DNA from: an uncultured Flavobacteriales bacterium
GTDB taxonomy: Bacteria; Bacteroidota; Bacteroidia; Flavobacteriales_D; Parvicellaceae
Length of the DNA: 64,000 nt
Assembly (NCBI GenBank): GCA_943787535.1
Contig: CALSMU010000001.1
Span: forward strand, 186,001 to 250,000
Direction: 5' to 3'
Part shown: one piece after another, positions 32,401 to 40,750 of the stretch
Position numbering within the stretch: position 1 is the first letter of the stretch
Layout: the number at the start of each line of letters is the position of its first letter
The notes under the pieces: generated by a model
The model's database searches: none
Told to the model about the DNA's origin: nothing
Seen by the model: the letters and a program-made list of their open reading frames with translations, nothing else
Translations under genes and position numbers: made by a program

Positions 32401-33179
32401 TTGTATCCGTAATTATCTAAACCGTAAGTCTTTTCGCCCAGTTTAAATCCCGAAGTAACTACTTCAACTCCACCAAAGTAAAATCTTGAAGCCCCTCTAG
32501 TTGTAATGGAGATTATACCTCCAGTTGCATCACCAAAATTAGCAGGAAGACCACCCGTAATTACGGAAACTTCCTCAATTGCTGATTTAGGTAAAGAAGA
32601 AGATCCTCTCACCTTAATTCCATCTATATAGTAATAAGTTGCATCACTACGAGAACCACGAATAGAGGTAATATTCCCATTCGCATCTGATTGTACACCA
32701 CCAACTGTTGTGGCAATAGAGGCTGCAGACCTGCCAGGCATTCTTGCCAAATCTTCTCTTGTTACAGTTCCACCAGAAGCTCCACCATCTTTATCAATTA
32801 AAGGCACTTTATAGGTAACAACCTCAACCACTTCGAGTAACTCACTAGACTCTGATAAAACAATATCTTTCATCGGCAACAACTGACCACCTTTAACAAC
32901 AACACCTTCAATTTTATAGGTCTTATAACCCACAAACTTGACTGTCAAATCATATTTACCAGCATCAATATTTGCAATTTTATATTTACCGTCAAAATCA
33001 GTTGTAGCCCCAGACTTGACATTTCCATTTTGCAATATTGCAACATTCACAAAAGGAAGTGGCTCACCACTTTTATCAACAACTTTTCCTTTGACACTAG
33101 CTCCAGTAGCTCCCTGTGCTGATGCAGAAAACGCAACAAATAAAGAAGCTATGAATGATAAAGTAACTTTTTTTAACAT
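29466..33179 (-). CDS. TonB-dependent receptor with carboxypeptidase-like regulatory domain
   Basis: 1237 residues. Signal peptide (1-21, ending ASAQ), CarboxypepD_reg-like Ig fold (about 28-110; GKVVDKSGEPLPFVNVAI, TDFDGKYKI), plug domain (about 130-235; DGIKVRGSSSLP, GGLPANFGDATGGIISITTRG), then a 22-strand-type barrel to the C-terminus, ending IGAKLDF. The family moves large or complexed ligands across the outer membrane using TonB energy. No SusD gene follows, so it is not a classic glycan-uptake SusC; the downstream partners are a large secreted protein and a PorV paralogue 19 bp and 46 bp apart. The ligand is unknown. Confidence 0.95.
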   Translation of the reverse strand: MLKKVTLSFIASLFVAFSASAQGATGASVKGKVVDKSGEPLPFVNVAILQNGNVKSGATTDFDGKYKIANIDAGKYDLTVKFVGYKTYKIEGVVVKGGQLLPMKDIVLSESSELLEVVEVVTYKVPLIDKDGGASGGTVTREDLARMPGRSAASIATTVGGVQSDANGNITSIRGSRSDATYYYIDGIKVRGSSSLPKSAIEEVSVITGGLPANFGDATGGIISITTRGASRFYFGGVEVVTSGFKLGEKTYGLDNYGYNLVEGIVAGPLLMKKDSTGKKTDPLLGFFISGNFTSAVDSRPLGLPQYRITDSARAELTANPLRPTGTGFGAFYNTDFLNESDFQEVKFRQNVPSTNVSLAGKIDVNLGPNVNLTFGGSGSYSSRLSGSWGGSLMNYDNFPLVQSSSWRTYGRFTQRFQSIMEEGVESSGGVKNAFYTIMVDYSKNNSKTQDAKHKDNLFGYGYVGKFEVEQQKSYELRDFNGDGQIDRVHNGLNDVEVTFTPDTSELANTELAAITNQYYTLYDDVFDNYENFTQLLDGGALLNGMLPASVYGLWTNMGTQYNGYAKTDASQFRVTAQGSADIGDHAIAIGFEYEQRTDRSFSVSPVGLWTLGRLLANSHTDNGRALDESDYYVTQFGTFSQYDFATLSGAGATYEGGGEQSFFDYNVRNAQGMNPTGTDYLNIDELDPSTFSLDMFSADELLNQGSNYVSYYGYDYKGNKSKDNPTFNDFFTETDEFGNFTRPMGAFEPIYMSGYIMDKFAFDDLIFNVGLRVDRFDANQQVLKDKYLLYSARTVGEVSDIDGVEMIHPENIPDNAIVYVNDIDDPTGINGYRVEDTWYNALGAEVTDPSVLETSAGIAPYLQDGVNPSDNISQDVFEDYTPQIVVMPRIAFSFPISDEALFFAHYDILSKRPTTGNRLNPLDYFYMKNRNVVVNNPDLRPEKTIDYELGFQQVLSKKSSLKLSVFYREQRDQVSLINVTNAYPRTYRTWGNIDFGTIKGMTVAYDLRRSGNITMRAAYTLQFAEGTGSDASSSLNLINSGQPNLRTIFPYSYDQRHQLTGTVDFRYGEGKDYNGPVMRGKQILKNTGINMVINGSSGTPYSAQEQITPSAPLNPASGTLDGTVNGSRKPWQVRSDMQIDKNIILKFGKGEEKKKSANLNVYLLVNNVLNTINITNVYRATGNPDDDGYLNAATYQAGIQSQNDEASFRYLYALKANNPYNYGIPRTIRIGAKLDF

Positions 33180-33439
33180 ATGATTAAATTAAATTTAACA
33201 CTTCAATTTTATTAGAAAACCTGCCATTTAATCAATTTGATTTAAAATCAAGTTTCCTAAACTAGAAGACAAAGAAACAAATCTTTCTCAATTTTTAACA
33301 TCTTTTAGCAAATAATTCTTAGCTATTTGCAGTTATAATGAGTTTAGGCTGTCTGAAATCAAATATATAATAAGCATTTCGATAAAAAAACACTTAATGA
33401 ACTAAAGGTTAATTCTAACTACTTTTCGGTAAAACTTGA

Positions 33440-33721
33440 CTATTTTTTCCTGAACCACTTTTTATAAAACGGATCTTCAAACTTGCCATTTTTATATCGC
33501 TTTGCTTTTTTCTTTGTCTTCTTCATACGCTTCAGTGTGTCCTTATCTTGCAATTTCTTATGGTGTTTTTCTACAATTTTATCCTCATTGCCCTTTTGCT
33601 TTCCCTTCTTCTTTTCTGCTTTTTCAAATGTCTTATTCCTTGGACCATCATTTTGCGTAAAAACATATTGAGGCAACATTAACAGCGCCAAGACCGTTAT
33701 TATATTAAAGAATCTAATCAT
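33440..33721 (-). CDS. Small exported lysine-rich protein
   Basis: 93 residues. A signal peptide (1-22, ending VFTQ) is followed by a mature chain of about 70 residues with roughly 40% Lys/Arg (for example KKKGKQKGNEDK, RMKKTKKKAKRYK) and aromatic end FYKKWFRKK. Not recognised as a characterised family. The export signal followed directly by a basic tail argues for a real gene rather than a chance frame. The strong positive charge suggests contact with nucleic acid, LPS or acidic polymers in the periplasm, which is inference. Confidence 0.65.
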   Translation of the reverse strand: MIRFFNIITVLALLMLPQYVFTQNDGPRNKTFEKAEKKKGKQKGNEDKIVEKHHKKLQDKDTLKRMKKTKKKAKRYKNGKFEDPFYKKWFRKK

Positions 33722-33739
33722 AATAAGTAGTAAAATTAC

Positions 33740-33747
33740 TAAATTTG
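33740..33747 (+). promoter_or_regulatory. Putative -7 box for the Rieske-like lipoprotein gene
   Basis: TAAATTTG, an exact TAnnTTTG match, ending 24 bp before the ATG at 33772. It supports that ATG over the TTG at 33745, which would fall inside the promoter. No -33 TTG is seen. Confidence 0.5.
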
Positions 33748-33771
33748 AACTCCAATCAAAAATTTATTCTA

Positions 33772-34200
33772 ATGCGAAGACGATTCCCTATATATCTTTT
33801 ATTGCTTTCCTTAGTTGTGATTTTTTCGTGCAATAAAAACCAAAATAGGGTACCTTACGTCCCTATAGATCTATACATTAACATAGCACTTCCCTCATAC
33901 ACTAACTTAAATGTGATTGGAGGATGGGTTTATGTTTCTGGAGGTAGTAAAGGATTGATTGTTTACCGCCAAACAGCTGAAACTTTCATGATTTATGATA
34001 GACATTGTACTTATGACGTAAATGCTCCATGTGCTTCTGCTTCTGTTGACTCAACTAATCTGGCAATAAGTTGCGATTGTGATGGAAGTCAATATCAATT
34101 ATATGATGGTGCGGTGATAAATGGTCCGGCTACCTTCTCCCTTCAACAATACCAATCTATTTATGATGGATTAGCAAATACACTTCATATTTATAATTAA
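33772..34200 (+). CDS. Rieske-fold lipoprotein lacking the histidine ligands
   Basis: 142 residues from the ATG used here. A lipoprotein signal ends in a lipobox at FSC (Cys about 20). The body aligns by eye with Rieske domains: CTY...C near 81-89 in place of CTHxGC, CDCDGS near 102-107 in place of CPCHGS, followed by YDGAVINGPATFSL, the usual GxVxxGPA end. All four Cys positions are kept but both cluster-binding His are replaced (Tyr and Asp), so a normal [2Fe-2S] Rieske centre is unlikely. It overlaps the next gene by 1 nt (TAATG). Electron transfer should not be assumed. Confidence 0.75.
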   Translation: MRRRFPIYLLLLSLVVIFSCNKNQNRVPYVPIDLYINIALPSYTNLNVIGGWVYVSGGSKGLIVYRQTAETFMIYDRHCTYDVNAPCASASVDSTNLAISCDCDGSQYQLYDGAVINGPATFSLQQYQSIYDGLANTLHIYN

Positions 34201-34829
34201 TGAGAATTTTACTACTTGTTTTGATTCTTTCTGGATTCTCATTTCAGCTAAAAAGTCAAAATAACACAGACACCCTATTTCATCCAAAACAAAAAATTGG
34301 CTTTGGAATTTCAAATATTGCTACAACTATTGGGGTTCTTATAAATGATTCCAACCCTTTTCCGAAAACAATCCAATATATGGCAGAATATCATCATGAA
34401 ATTGACTCTGCATTATTTATTCGTTTTGGTGTTTCATCAGCAATCTCTTCCATGAAAAATGGAAACCTGAGAATGTACTATTTTGTGCCGCTCAATTTCA
34501 ATGTTGGAGTGGAAAAACTAATCTCCTTAAATAAAATTGATTTCATATATGGTGCCGATATCTTTTACACGATGTCCTTAAGAGGAGGGACTCAAATAGG
34601 AACTGGCATGTGGCAAGGAGATGATTTTGGATTTGGTGTTTCCCCAATCGGTGGCATCGACTACAAGCTCAATAAGGACTGGATTATTGGTGTAGAATTT
34701 GAAGTTGGAATTGGATTGTTTAGAAATTTTAAAAATTTAGGAAACAATGCTGTGCAAAGAATGAAACCGGGGTTTATCTATCCCAGAGTTCTAAGCATTT
34801 CATTCAAATACCTTTTATGGAACAGTTAA
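34200..34829 (+). CDS. Outer-membrane beta-barrel-like protein of unknown function
   Basis: 209 residues with a signal peptide (about 1-19, ending LKSQ), then alternating hydrophobic strands with Gly/aromatic turns (IGFGISNIATTIGVLI, FGFGVSPIGGIDYKL, DWIIGVEFEVGIGLF) and a C-terminal ISFKYLLWNS. This is typical of small 8-stranded outer-membrane barrels, though no named family is evident. Its ATG overlaps the stop of the Rieske-like lipoprotein gene, so the two are translationally coupled and probably work together at the outer membrane. It ends 1 bp from the convergent peptidase gene. Confidence 0.75.
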   Translation: MRILLLVLILSGFSFQLKSQNNTDTLFHPKQKIGFGISNIATTIGVLINDSNPFPKTIQYMAEYHHEIDSALFIRFGVSSAISSMKNGNLRMYYFVPLNFNVGVEKLISLNKIDFIYGADIFYTMSLRGGTQIGTGMWQGDDFGFGVSPIGGIDYKLNKDWIIGVEFEVGIGLFRNFKNLGNNAVQRMKPGFIYPRVLSISFKYLLWNS

Positions 34830-34830
34830 A

Positions 34831-36690
34831 CTATTTGCCTTCAAATAAAACGGGATGTTGATCTGTCAAATTTGGAAACACATTATTCCCCCTGTTTATA
34901 TCTGCTAACCTTGTCGAAGGGTCTATTTCAATCTCAACAACTTTATCCATGGGAACATTTAACAGCAATTTGTATTCAGGATATACCCAAGGCCAAGGAT
35001 TTTTATCTATTCGTTCGATACCATACATATCCTTACCTTTACTTCCTCTCATAATTCTCATTGGAATATTGTACCATTTTTTTGATCCATCTTTAAAAGT
35101 AACAACCACATCAATAGGCATAGGCATATCGCCAATTCTTTCTAAAATAATACTAGTTTTTCCATCTATATCTACTACATCTTTAATCCCGTAATCGATG
35201 GTGTTAATTGTCCCAATAAATTGCTCAAAATACCAATCTAATTCGATACCGGAAACTTTTTCCATTACACGCTTAAAATCTTGTGGAGTTGGGTGTTTGT
35301 AACGCCATTCAAAATAATAGCGTTTCATTCCTTCCATTAAATTATCGTCACCAATAACATAACCCAATTGCTGAACCAAAACAGAACCTTTTGAGTAAGC
35401 ATTAGTGCCATAAACTGCATTCAACTTATAAAAATCAGCATGTGTTGTCAATGGCTCAGCATGGTCGGATTTGGCTAATCTCATATATCCCGCGTATTGA
35501 CGAGCCAATGGATTCATGGCCTTTCTGTGAAAAAGGTGATCCATTGTTTTGTATTGAGCAAACGTGCAAAAGCCCTCATCCATCCACTCATGTTTGGATT
35601 CATTTGTCGCTAACAACCCCTGATACCAACTATGTATAGACTCATGAACAGTAACACTTACTAAACCTCCGAAACTACCTTCTCCTGTTATAAGTGTGCA
35701 CATCGGGTATTCCATTCCGCCATCACCGCCTTGAATTATTGAGTATTGCTTATAGGGATAAACACCAAAATTTTCGTTTACATAATCAAAGCTGTTTACC
35801 GCATAGGGACGAAGTTTTATCCAATTTTCTTCTGTTGAATCCACTTGGTAAATAAAATGAAGAATCGTGCCGTTATTTAATTTGGCTGTTTCGTGTGTAA
35901 AATCTGGATCTGCAGCCCAAGCAAAATCATGCACTTGAGGAGCCTTAAAATGCCACATTAATTTAGTCCCTTTATGGATTTTCAGTGCCTTAGATGAATC
36001 TTGATACCCATAACCTACTTCTTGTGGATTTTGCACATAACCTGTACCACCTAACATATATGTTTTATCAATTGTGATTTTAACATCAAAATCTCCCCAA
36101 ACGCCATGAAACTCTCTACCAATGTAAGGATTTGAATGCCAACCATCTTTATCATATTCAGCCATTTTCGGATACCATTGTGTCATTGAATAACGAACCC
36201 CTTCGTGATTATCTCTTCCTGTTCTTCTTATTTGTTTTGGAACCTGTGCTTCAAAAGTCATGTTGAAAGTAGCTTTCTTTCCCGGTAAAATTGGCTTATC
36301 TAATGTTACCTCCAAAATCGTTCCTTCCACTTTATATTTTACTTCTTTCCCATTATAGGTCAATGTATTCACTTTCTGATACCCCTGTTCCTCTTCATTT
36401 AAATGAAAAATACGATCTTCCACCCTATGGTCTGGGTCTTGTATTGTTCTAGACCTAGCATCCATCATACTCCCGGGCTGAAAAGCATTGTAATACAAAT
36501 GATAAAACACTTTAGTCAGTGTATCGGGGGAATTGTTTTTATAAATCAATACCTGTTCTCCAGTAAATCTATTAGTATTGACATCCATATCAATATTCAT
36601 GGTATAATCAACGTGCTGCTGCCAATATCCTTTTTGGGACATACCGGTAAAAGCTGGTATCAAAAAAATTCCTAATACTATTAACTTCAT
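34831..36690 (-). CDS. M1 family zinc metallopeptidase
   Basis: A 619-residue exported aminopeptidase-like enzyme. The start at 36690 gives a clean signal peptide (1-18, ending GMSQ); the ATG at 36732 would overlap the preceding gene. The zinc site is HESIH (349-353) with the third ligand E372 in WMDEGF, and GGMEYP (324-329) is the exopeptidase (GxMEN-like) motif with the substrate-binding Glu. Lower conservation of that motif suggests altered specificity. It likely trims peptides in the periplasm or outside. It is the last gene of the folE-to-M1 operon, 5 bp after the ACMSD gene. Confidence 0.94.
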   Translation of the reverse strand: MKLIVLGIFLIPAFTGMSQKGYWQQHVDYTMNIDMDVNTNRFTGEQVLIYKNNSPDTLTKVFYHLYYNAFQPGSMMDARSRTIQDPDHRVEDRIFHLNEEEQGYQKVNTLTYNGKEVKYKVEGTILEVTLDKPILPGKKATFNMTFEAQVPKQIRRTGRDNHEGVRYSMTQWYPKMAEYDKDGWHSNPYIGREFHGVWGDFDVKITIDKTYMLGGTGYVQNPQEVGYGYQDSSKALKIHKGTKLMWHFKAPQVHDFAWAADPDFTHETAKLNNGTILHFIYQVDSTEENWIKLRPYAVNSFDYVNENFGVYPYKQYSIIQGGDGGMEYPMCTLITGEGSFGGLVSVTVHESIHSWYQGLLATNESKHEWMDEGFCTFAQYKTMDHLFHRKAMNPLARQYAGYMRLAKSDHAEPLTTHADFYKLNAVYGTNAYSKGSVLVQQLGYVIGDDNLMEGMKRYYFEWRYKHPTPQDFKRVMEKVSGIELDWYFEQFIGTINTIDYGIKDVVDIDGKTSIILERIGDMPMPIDVVVTFKDGSKKWYNIPMRIMRGSKGKDMYGIERIDKNPWPWVYPEYKLLLNVPMDKVVEIEIDPSTRLADINRGNNVFPNLTDQHPVLFEGK

Positions 36691-36695
36691 TCTTT

Positions 36696-37706
36696 TTATA
36701 TTATAAATTGTTCTTTCTTTAAATCCAACCACTCAAGTGTTGAATTACAAAATATATTATCCACTGTTTGTTTTGTTAAGTTCATTTCCGTGACAAACTT
36801 TCCAATTTCTAGATCTCCTAAAGGAAATGGATAATCACTTCCAAGAGTAATCCTATTTGAACCTTGCAACTTCAAGGTGTAATCCAATAGCAATGGATCA
36901 TGAGTAATGCAATCCACCCAAAACTTACCTAAATAGTCTCTTGGATTTATTTTATTATCAACAGCCACAAGGTCAGGTCTACAATTAAATCCATGTTCTA
37001 TTCTTCCAATAGTAGCTAAAAAAGATCCACTTGCATGTCCAAAGTTCACTCTAAGTTTTGGAAACTTTTCAAAAACCCCACCAAATATCATTGAAGCAAT
37101 CGCACGAGCAGTTTCGGCAGGCATCCCCACTAACCAAGGCAACCAGTATTTCTCCATATTTTTCTTGCCCATCATATTCCAGGGATGAACAAATACAGCT
37201 AAACCTAATTCTTCACAAGCCTTCCAAATTGGATGGAATTTCTCTTCATTCAAATTCTCATCGTTGATATTTGAACCTATTTGAATCCCCACCAATCCAA
37301 TTTCTTTTATTCTGTGTAATTCTTGCACAGCTATTTCAGGATCTTGCATAGGAACTGTGCCTAAGCCTATGTAGTTTTTCGGGTATTTAGCAATTAAATT
37401 TGCAAGATCATCATTGAGAAATTGCGAAACAGCTAACCCATCTTTCGGTTTAGCAAAATATGCAAACAGCACAGGAATAGTACAAACTACCTGAACTTGT
37501 GTCTCAAATTCTTGATACTCCCTAATTCGGACCGCTCCATCCCAACAATTTTCGTTTACCTCTCTAAAAAATTTCTCTCCTTGCATCATTTTGGCCCACC
37601 CTGGTTTGTGGTGCTCTAGATGAATAAACCCATCGTAACCAAATTTATCAGCCCATTGAGGAATGTGCTTTGGCATAATATGAGAGTGCATGTCTATTTT
37701 CAACAT
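36696..37706 (-). CDS. 2-amino-3-carboxymuconate-6-semialdehyde decarboxylase (ACMSD)
   Basis: 336 residues of the amidohydrolase superfamily. The enzyme decarboxylates ACMS from the kynurenine/3-hydroxyanthranilate pathway, diverting tryptophan carbon away from quinolinate and NAD. Metal ligands are visible: H7 and H9 (IDMHSH), H174 (FVHPWNM), H224 region (NFGHASG) and D291 (GSDYPFP). Long stretches recall animal ACMSD: WLPWLVGMPAET, GGVFEKFPKL, NENCWD, VRIRE. That specificity makes ACMSD more likely than a generic amidohydrolase. No other kynurenine-pathway gene is in the window; neighbours are yidD and the M1 peptidase, 3 and 5 bp away. Confidence 0.92.
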   Translation of the reverse strand: MLKIDMHSHIMPKHIPQWADKFGYDGFIHLEHHKPGWAKMMQGEKFFREVNENCWDGAVRIREYQEFETQVQVVCTIPVLFAYFAKPKDGLAVSQFLNDDLANLIAKYPKNYIGLGTVPMQDPEIAVQELHRIKEIGLVGIQIGSNINDENLNEEKFHPIWKACEELGLAVFVHPWNMMGKKNMEKYWLPWLVGMPAETARAIASMIFGGVFEKFPKLRVNFGHASGSFLATIGRIEHGFNCRPDLVAVDNKINPRDYLGKFWVDCITHDPLLLDYTLKLQGSNRITLGSDYPFPLGDLEIGKFVTEMNLTKQTVDNIFCNSTLEWLDLKKEQFII

Positions 37707-37709
37707 TAT

Positions 37710-37991
37710 TTAAATACTTTCTATTTTGTAATGACCATGTTCATGCTGTGAACAGTTAAGTTGATTTTTCTTGGGAACCGGATCATATCCAGAGGTTCCC
37801 CAAGGATGACACTTGCTCAATCTTTTTAATCCTAACCAAAAACCTTTTAGCACTCCCCATTCATTCATTGCATCTGCCGTATAAGTTGAACAGGTTGGTG
37901 TATGTCGACAACTTGCCGGGAAAAAAGGGGAAATGCACCACTGATACAACTTAATTGGAAAAATAAATATGTAGACCAAGATTTTTTTCAT
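37710..37991 (-). CDS. yidD: Membrane protein insertion efficiency factor YidD
   Basis: 93 residues of the haemolytic UPF0161 family, associated with the YidC insertase at the inner membrane. An amphipathic N-terminal helix ([18 protein letters not shown]) is followed by the conserved block [21 protein letters not shown] (Cys residues near 28 and 34) and [14 protein letters not shown]. The gene is usually next to rnpA and yidC; here it is in an operon with pepC and ACMSD instead, which is not unusual in Bacteroidota. Confidence 0.95.
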   Translation of the reverse strand: MKKILVYIFIFPIKLYQWCISPFFPASCRHTPTCSTYTADAMNEWGVLKGFWLGLKRLSKCHPWGTSGYDPVPKKNQLNCSQHEHGHYKIESI

Positions 37992-38027
37992 ATCACGAAA
38001 GAACTGAATGAATATAAATCTAATGAT

Positions 38028-39245
38028 TTACTTAATCCCCAATTTCTTTTTCATCTCTTTTGTTAAAGCATCTTTATGAATTAAGATATTCATTGTTTTA
38101 TACTTCACATAAGGGAATGAAGCATAGAAATAACCATCAGCTTCATTTACATCTTTCCCCCAAGAATTCTTAACTATAAAATACTTTGTCCCTACTTGAT
38201 CTTCAATTAAACCTGTTATGTGCATCCCATGATCATCAGTTGTTTCTTGCGCGTCAAACGCAATTTGACGTTCTTCTTGAGAAACATCTCTTTCTTTAAC
38301 AGGCTGAACAAATGCATTACTAATTTTCTCAGCTCCTACTTCGTTAAAGTATTTCGCATCCTTTCCTCGCTTTTGAATAGTTGATTCATCTTCTGGTAAG
38401 ATACAAAGTCCATCAGCAGGAGAAAATCCTTTTTCAGAAACATCTGCTCCCCATGCAAAAGTATATCCATTCATAATTGCATCTTCCATCACTCCCATTA
38501 ATTCATCTAAAGGAACATTATAACATGATTTCAAAGCCCAGTTATCTTGAACCTCAAGAACAAACGGCTTGTAAAACGGGTGATGAGTATATGAAGTAAT
38601 CGAGATATACTCGTCCATATTTAAGCCCAATTCATTAGCATAAGATTTTGGTGTGTATTCTTTTCCTTCATGTGTAAATTTAAAATCTTCTATATTATCA
38701 GGTAAATCGCCTAAGTAGGCATCTACAACACCCGTAAAAGCAGTTTTCCAGACAGGAGTTAAAGTACCTTTTTGCGGTTTTTTAGCTAATTCTTTCATCA
38801 TCGCTGAAAGAATATTTTCCATTTCTGCATGTAAATGAGAGTCCATACCGTAATGCAATCCATTATATACTGACTCCGGAACAATTCCAAATCTCTCTAT
38901 AACCCAAGGAATATCATGAAATGCTCCTCCCGGTCCAAAAGTAAAAGTGCCATACATTCTTAAGAAATTTTCAGCTTTCCCAATATAGGCGTTCCTTACA
39001 ATAAACATTTCAGAAAGATTATGTTTTCCTTTACCTTTTCTTAATAGTTCAGATTCAAAAAATGAGAGTGATGAGAAACTCCAGCATGTTCCAGTTCGAC
39101 CTTGATTCTGAACTTCTGTTGCTTCCATGTCCTTTATCATAGTGAATTTATATTCACTCCCTTCTTTATTCGAAAACGTATCTTCTTGTGCAAATGTAAC
39201 CATACTGGCTGCCACTAAAACACTCGTTATCCCTAGTTTAATCAT
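38028..39245 (-). CDS. pepC: Aminopeptidase C (bleomycin hydrolase family, C1B)
   Basis: 405 residues of papain-fold peptidase. The catalytic Cys is C54 in GRTGTCWSFSS, the His is H339 in DDHGMHITG and the Asn N360 in VKNSWG. Family members are cytosolic homohexamers trimming N-terminal residues. This copy has a hydrophobic N-terminus ending TFAQ (residues 4-20) that looks like a signal peptide, so it is probably exported, as in several Bacteroidota. It lies 5 bp after cysS in the same operon. Confidence 0.93.
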   Translation of the reverse strand: MIKLGITSVLVAASMVTFAQEDTFSNKEGSEYKFTMIKDMEATEVQNQGRTGTCWSFSSLSFFESELLRKGKGKHNLSEMFIVRNAYIGKAENFLRMYGTFTFGPGGAFHDIPWVIERFGIVPESVYNGLHYGMDSHLHAEMENILSAMMKELAKKPQKGTLTPVWKTAFTGVVDAYLGDLPDNIEDFKFTHEGKEYTPKSYANELGLNMDEYISITSYTHHPFYKPFVLEVQDNWALKSCYNVPLDELMGVMEDAIMNGYTFAWGADVSEKGFSPADGLCILPEDESTIQKRGKDAKYFNEVGAEKISNAFVQPVKERDVSQEERQIAFDAQETTDDHGMHITGLIEDQVGTKYFIVKNSWGKDVNEADGYFYASFPYVKYKTMNILIHKDALTKEMKKKLGIK

Positions 39246-39250
39246 ATCTT

Positions 39251-40750
39251 TTATTTTATTATGTAGGTTGTTCCTTCTTTTGTGTCTTTTAATTGTATCC
39301 CTAAACGACTTAAGTTGTCTCTAATTTTGTCTGACAAAGCATAGTCTTTATTTTGTTTGGCATTATCTCTCATTTGAACCAACAAGTTAATGGTTCCATC
39401 CAGTTTATCGGAATCATTTTCCATAAGCGGCAATAACCCAAAAACATCAACAACAAACCCTTCAAATGTATCTTTCAAAAATTTAAATGTTTTCTCTGAT
39501 ATTTTACCAATTGTATTATTCGTAGCAAACGTATTTATTTTTGCCACTAATTCAAATAGTGTTGCAATAGTTTTGGGCGAATTAAAATCATCATTCATAT
39601 GCTCATAGCAAATCTCGCACAACTTATGAACTTTTACATCTTCACCATCATCTATAACTCCTGATTTATACTGAATCTCCCCCAACAACTTTAAAGCAGC
39701 CATAAGTTTATTAAACCCTTTTTCAGAAGCACGTAGTGCCGCACTTGAAAAATCCAATGTGCTTCGGTAATGAGCTTGTTGCATGAAAAAACGAACCACC
39801 GTAGAAGAGTATGCTTTATCTAACAAATCATTATCTCCAGAAAACAACTCCTCTGGCAACAATGTATTACCTGTAGTTTTACTCATTCGCTTTCCATTAA
39901 GCGTAAGCATATTCCCATGCATCCAATAGTTGACAGGAGCTGTTCCATTCGCTGCTTTTCCTTGAGCAATTTCACATTCATGATGCGGAAATTTCAAGTC
40001 CATTCCACCACCGTGTATATCGAATTGCTCTCCGAGGTATTTCGTTCCCATAACCGAACATTCTAAATGCCATCCTGGAAATCCAGTACTCCATGGCGAA
40101 GGCCATCTCATTATATGTTCCGGTGATGCTTTTTTCCAAAGTGCAAAATCAAATGAATTTTTTTTCTCCCCTTGACCTTCTAACTCTCTAGTTCCTGACA
40201 ATAACTCATCAATATCTCGACCAGACAGCTCTCCATAGTTTCCTCCTTCTTCTTTGTATTTAAGAACATCGAAATAGATAGAACCGTTCGATTCATAAGC
40301 CAAACCTTTTTCTAGAATTTTTTGAACCATTTCGATTTGCTCAACAATGTGACCAGTGGCAGTTGGCTCTATACTAGGAGGAAGCGCATTAAAACTTTGC
40401 ATTACGTTATGAAAATCTACCGTATATTTCTGAACTATCTCCATCGGCTCCACCTGCTCCAACCTGGCTTTCTTTGATATTTTGTCTTCTCCTTCGTCCG
40501 AATCGTTTTCTAAATGCCCAGCATCCGTAATATTTCTTACATAACGGACATTGTACCCTAGAAATTTAAAATATCTAATTATCGTATCGAATGACAAAAA
40601 AGTTCTACAATTACCTAAATGAACGAAGCTATATACCGTAGGTCCACAAACATAAATCCCCACATTTTGAGGATTTAGTGGCTCAAACTTTTCCTTTAAC
40701 CCTGTTAACGAGTTATATATATAAATATCGTTTTGATCTATCTTACTCAT
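39251..40750 (-). CDS. cysS: Cysteinyl-tRNA synthetase
   Basis: 499 residues; class I synthetase charging tRNA-Cys. The HIGH-like motif is HLGN (44-47) after the zinc Cys C35 (CGPTVY); other zinc ligands are in ECSVMG and HHECEIAQ, and the KMSKS-like motif is RMSKTTGN near 290. The C-terminal DALR-type helical region ends in a short [19 protein letters not shown] extension, the standard length for the family. The ATG overlaps the folE stop by 1 nt, showing tight coupling. Confidence 0.97.
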   Translation of the reverse strand: MSKIDQNDIYIYNSLTGLKEKFEPLNPQNVGIYVCGPTVYSFVHLGNCRTFLSFDTIIRYFKFLGYNVRYVRNITDAGHLENDSDEGEDKISKKARLEQVEPMEIVQKYTVDFHNVMQSFNALPPSIEPTATGHIVEQIEMVQKILEKGLAYESNGSIYFDVLKYKEEGGNYGELSGRDIDELLSGTRELEGQGEKKNSFDFALWKKASPEHIMRWPSPWSTGFPGWHLECSVMGTKYLGEQFDIHGGGMDLKFPHHECEIAQGKAANGTAPVNYWMHGNMLTLNGKRMSKTTGNTLLPEELFSGDNDLLDKAYSSTVVRFFMQQAHYRSTLDFSSAALRASEKGFNKLMAALKLLGEIQYKSGVIDDGEDVKVHKLCEICYEHMNDDFNSPKTIATLFELVAKINTFATNNTIGKISEKTFKFLKDTFEGFVVDVFGLLPLMENDSDKLDGTINLLVQMRDNAKQNKDYALSDKIRDNLSRLGIQLKDTKEGTTYIIK

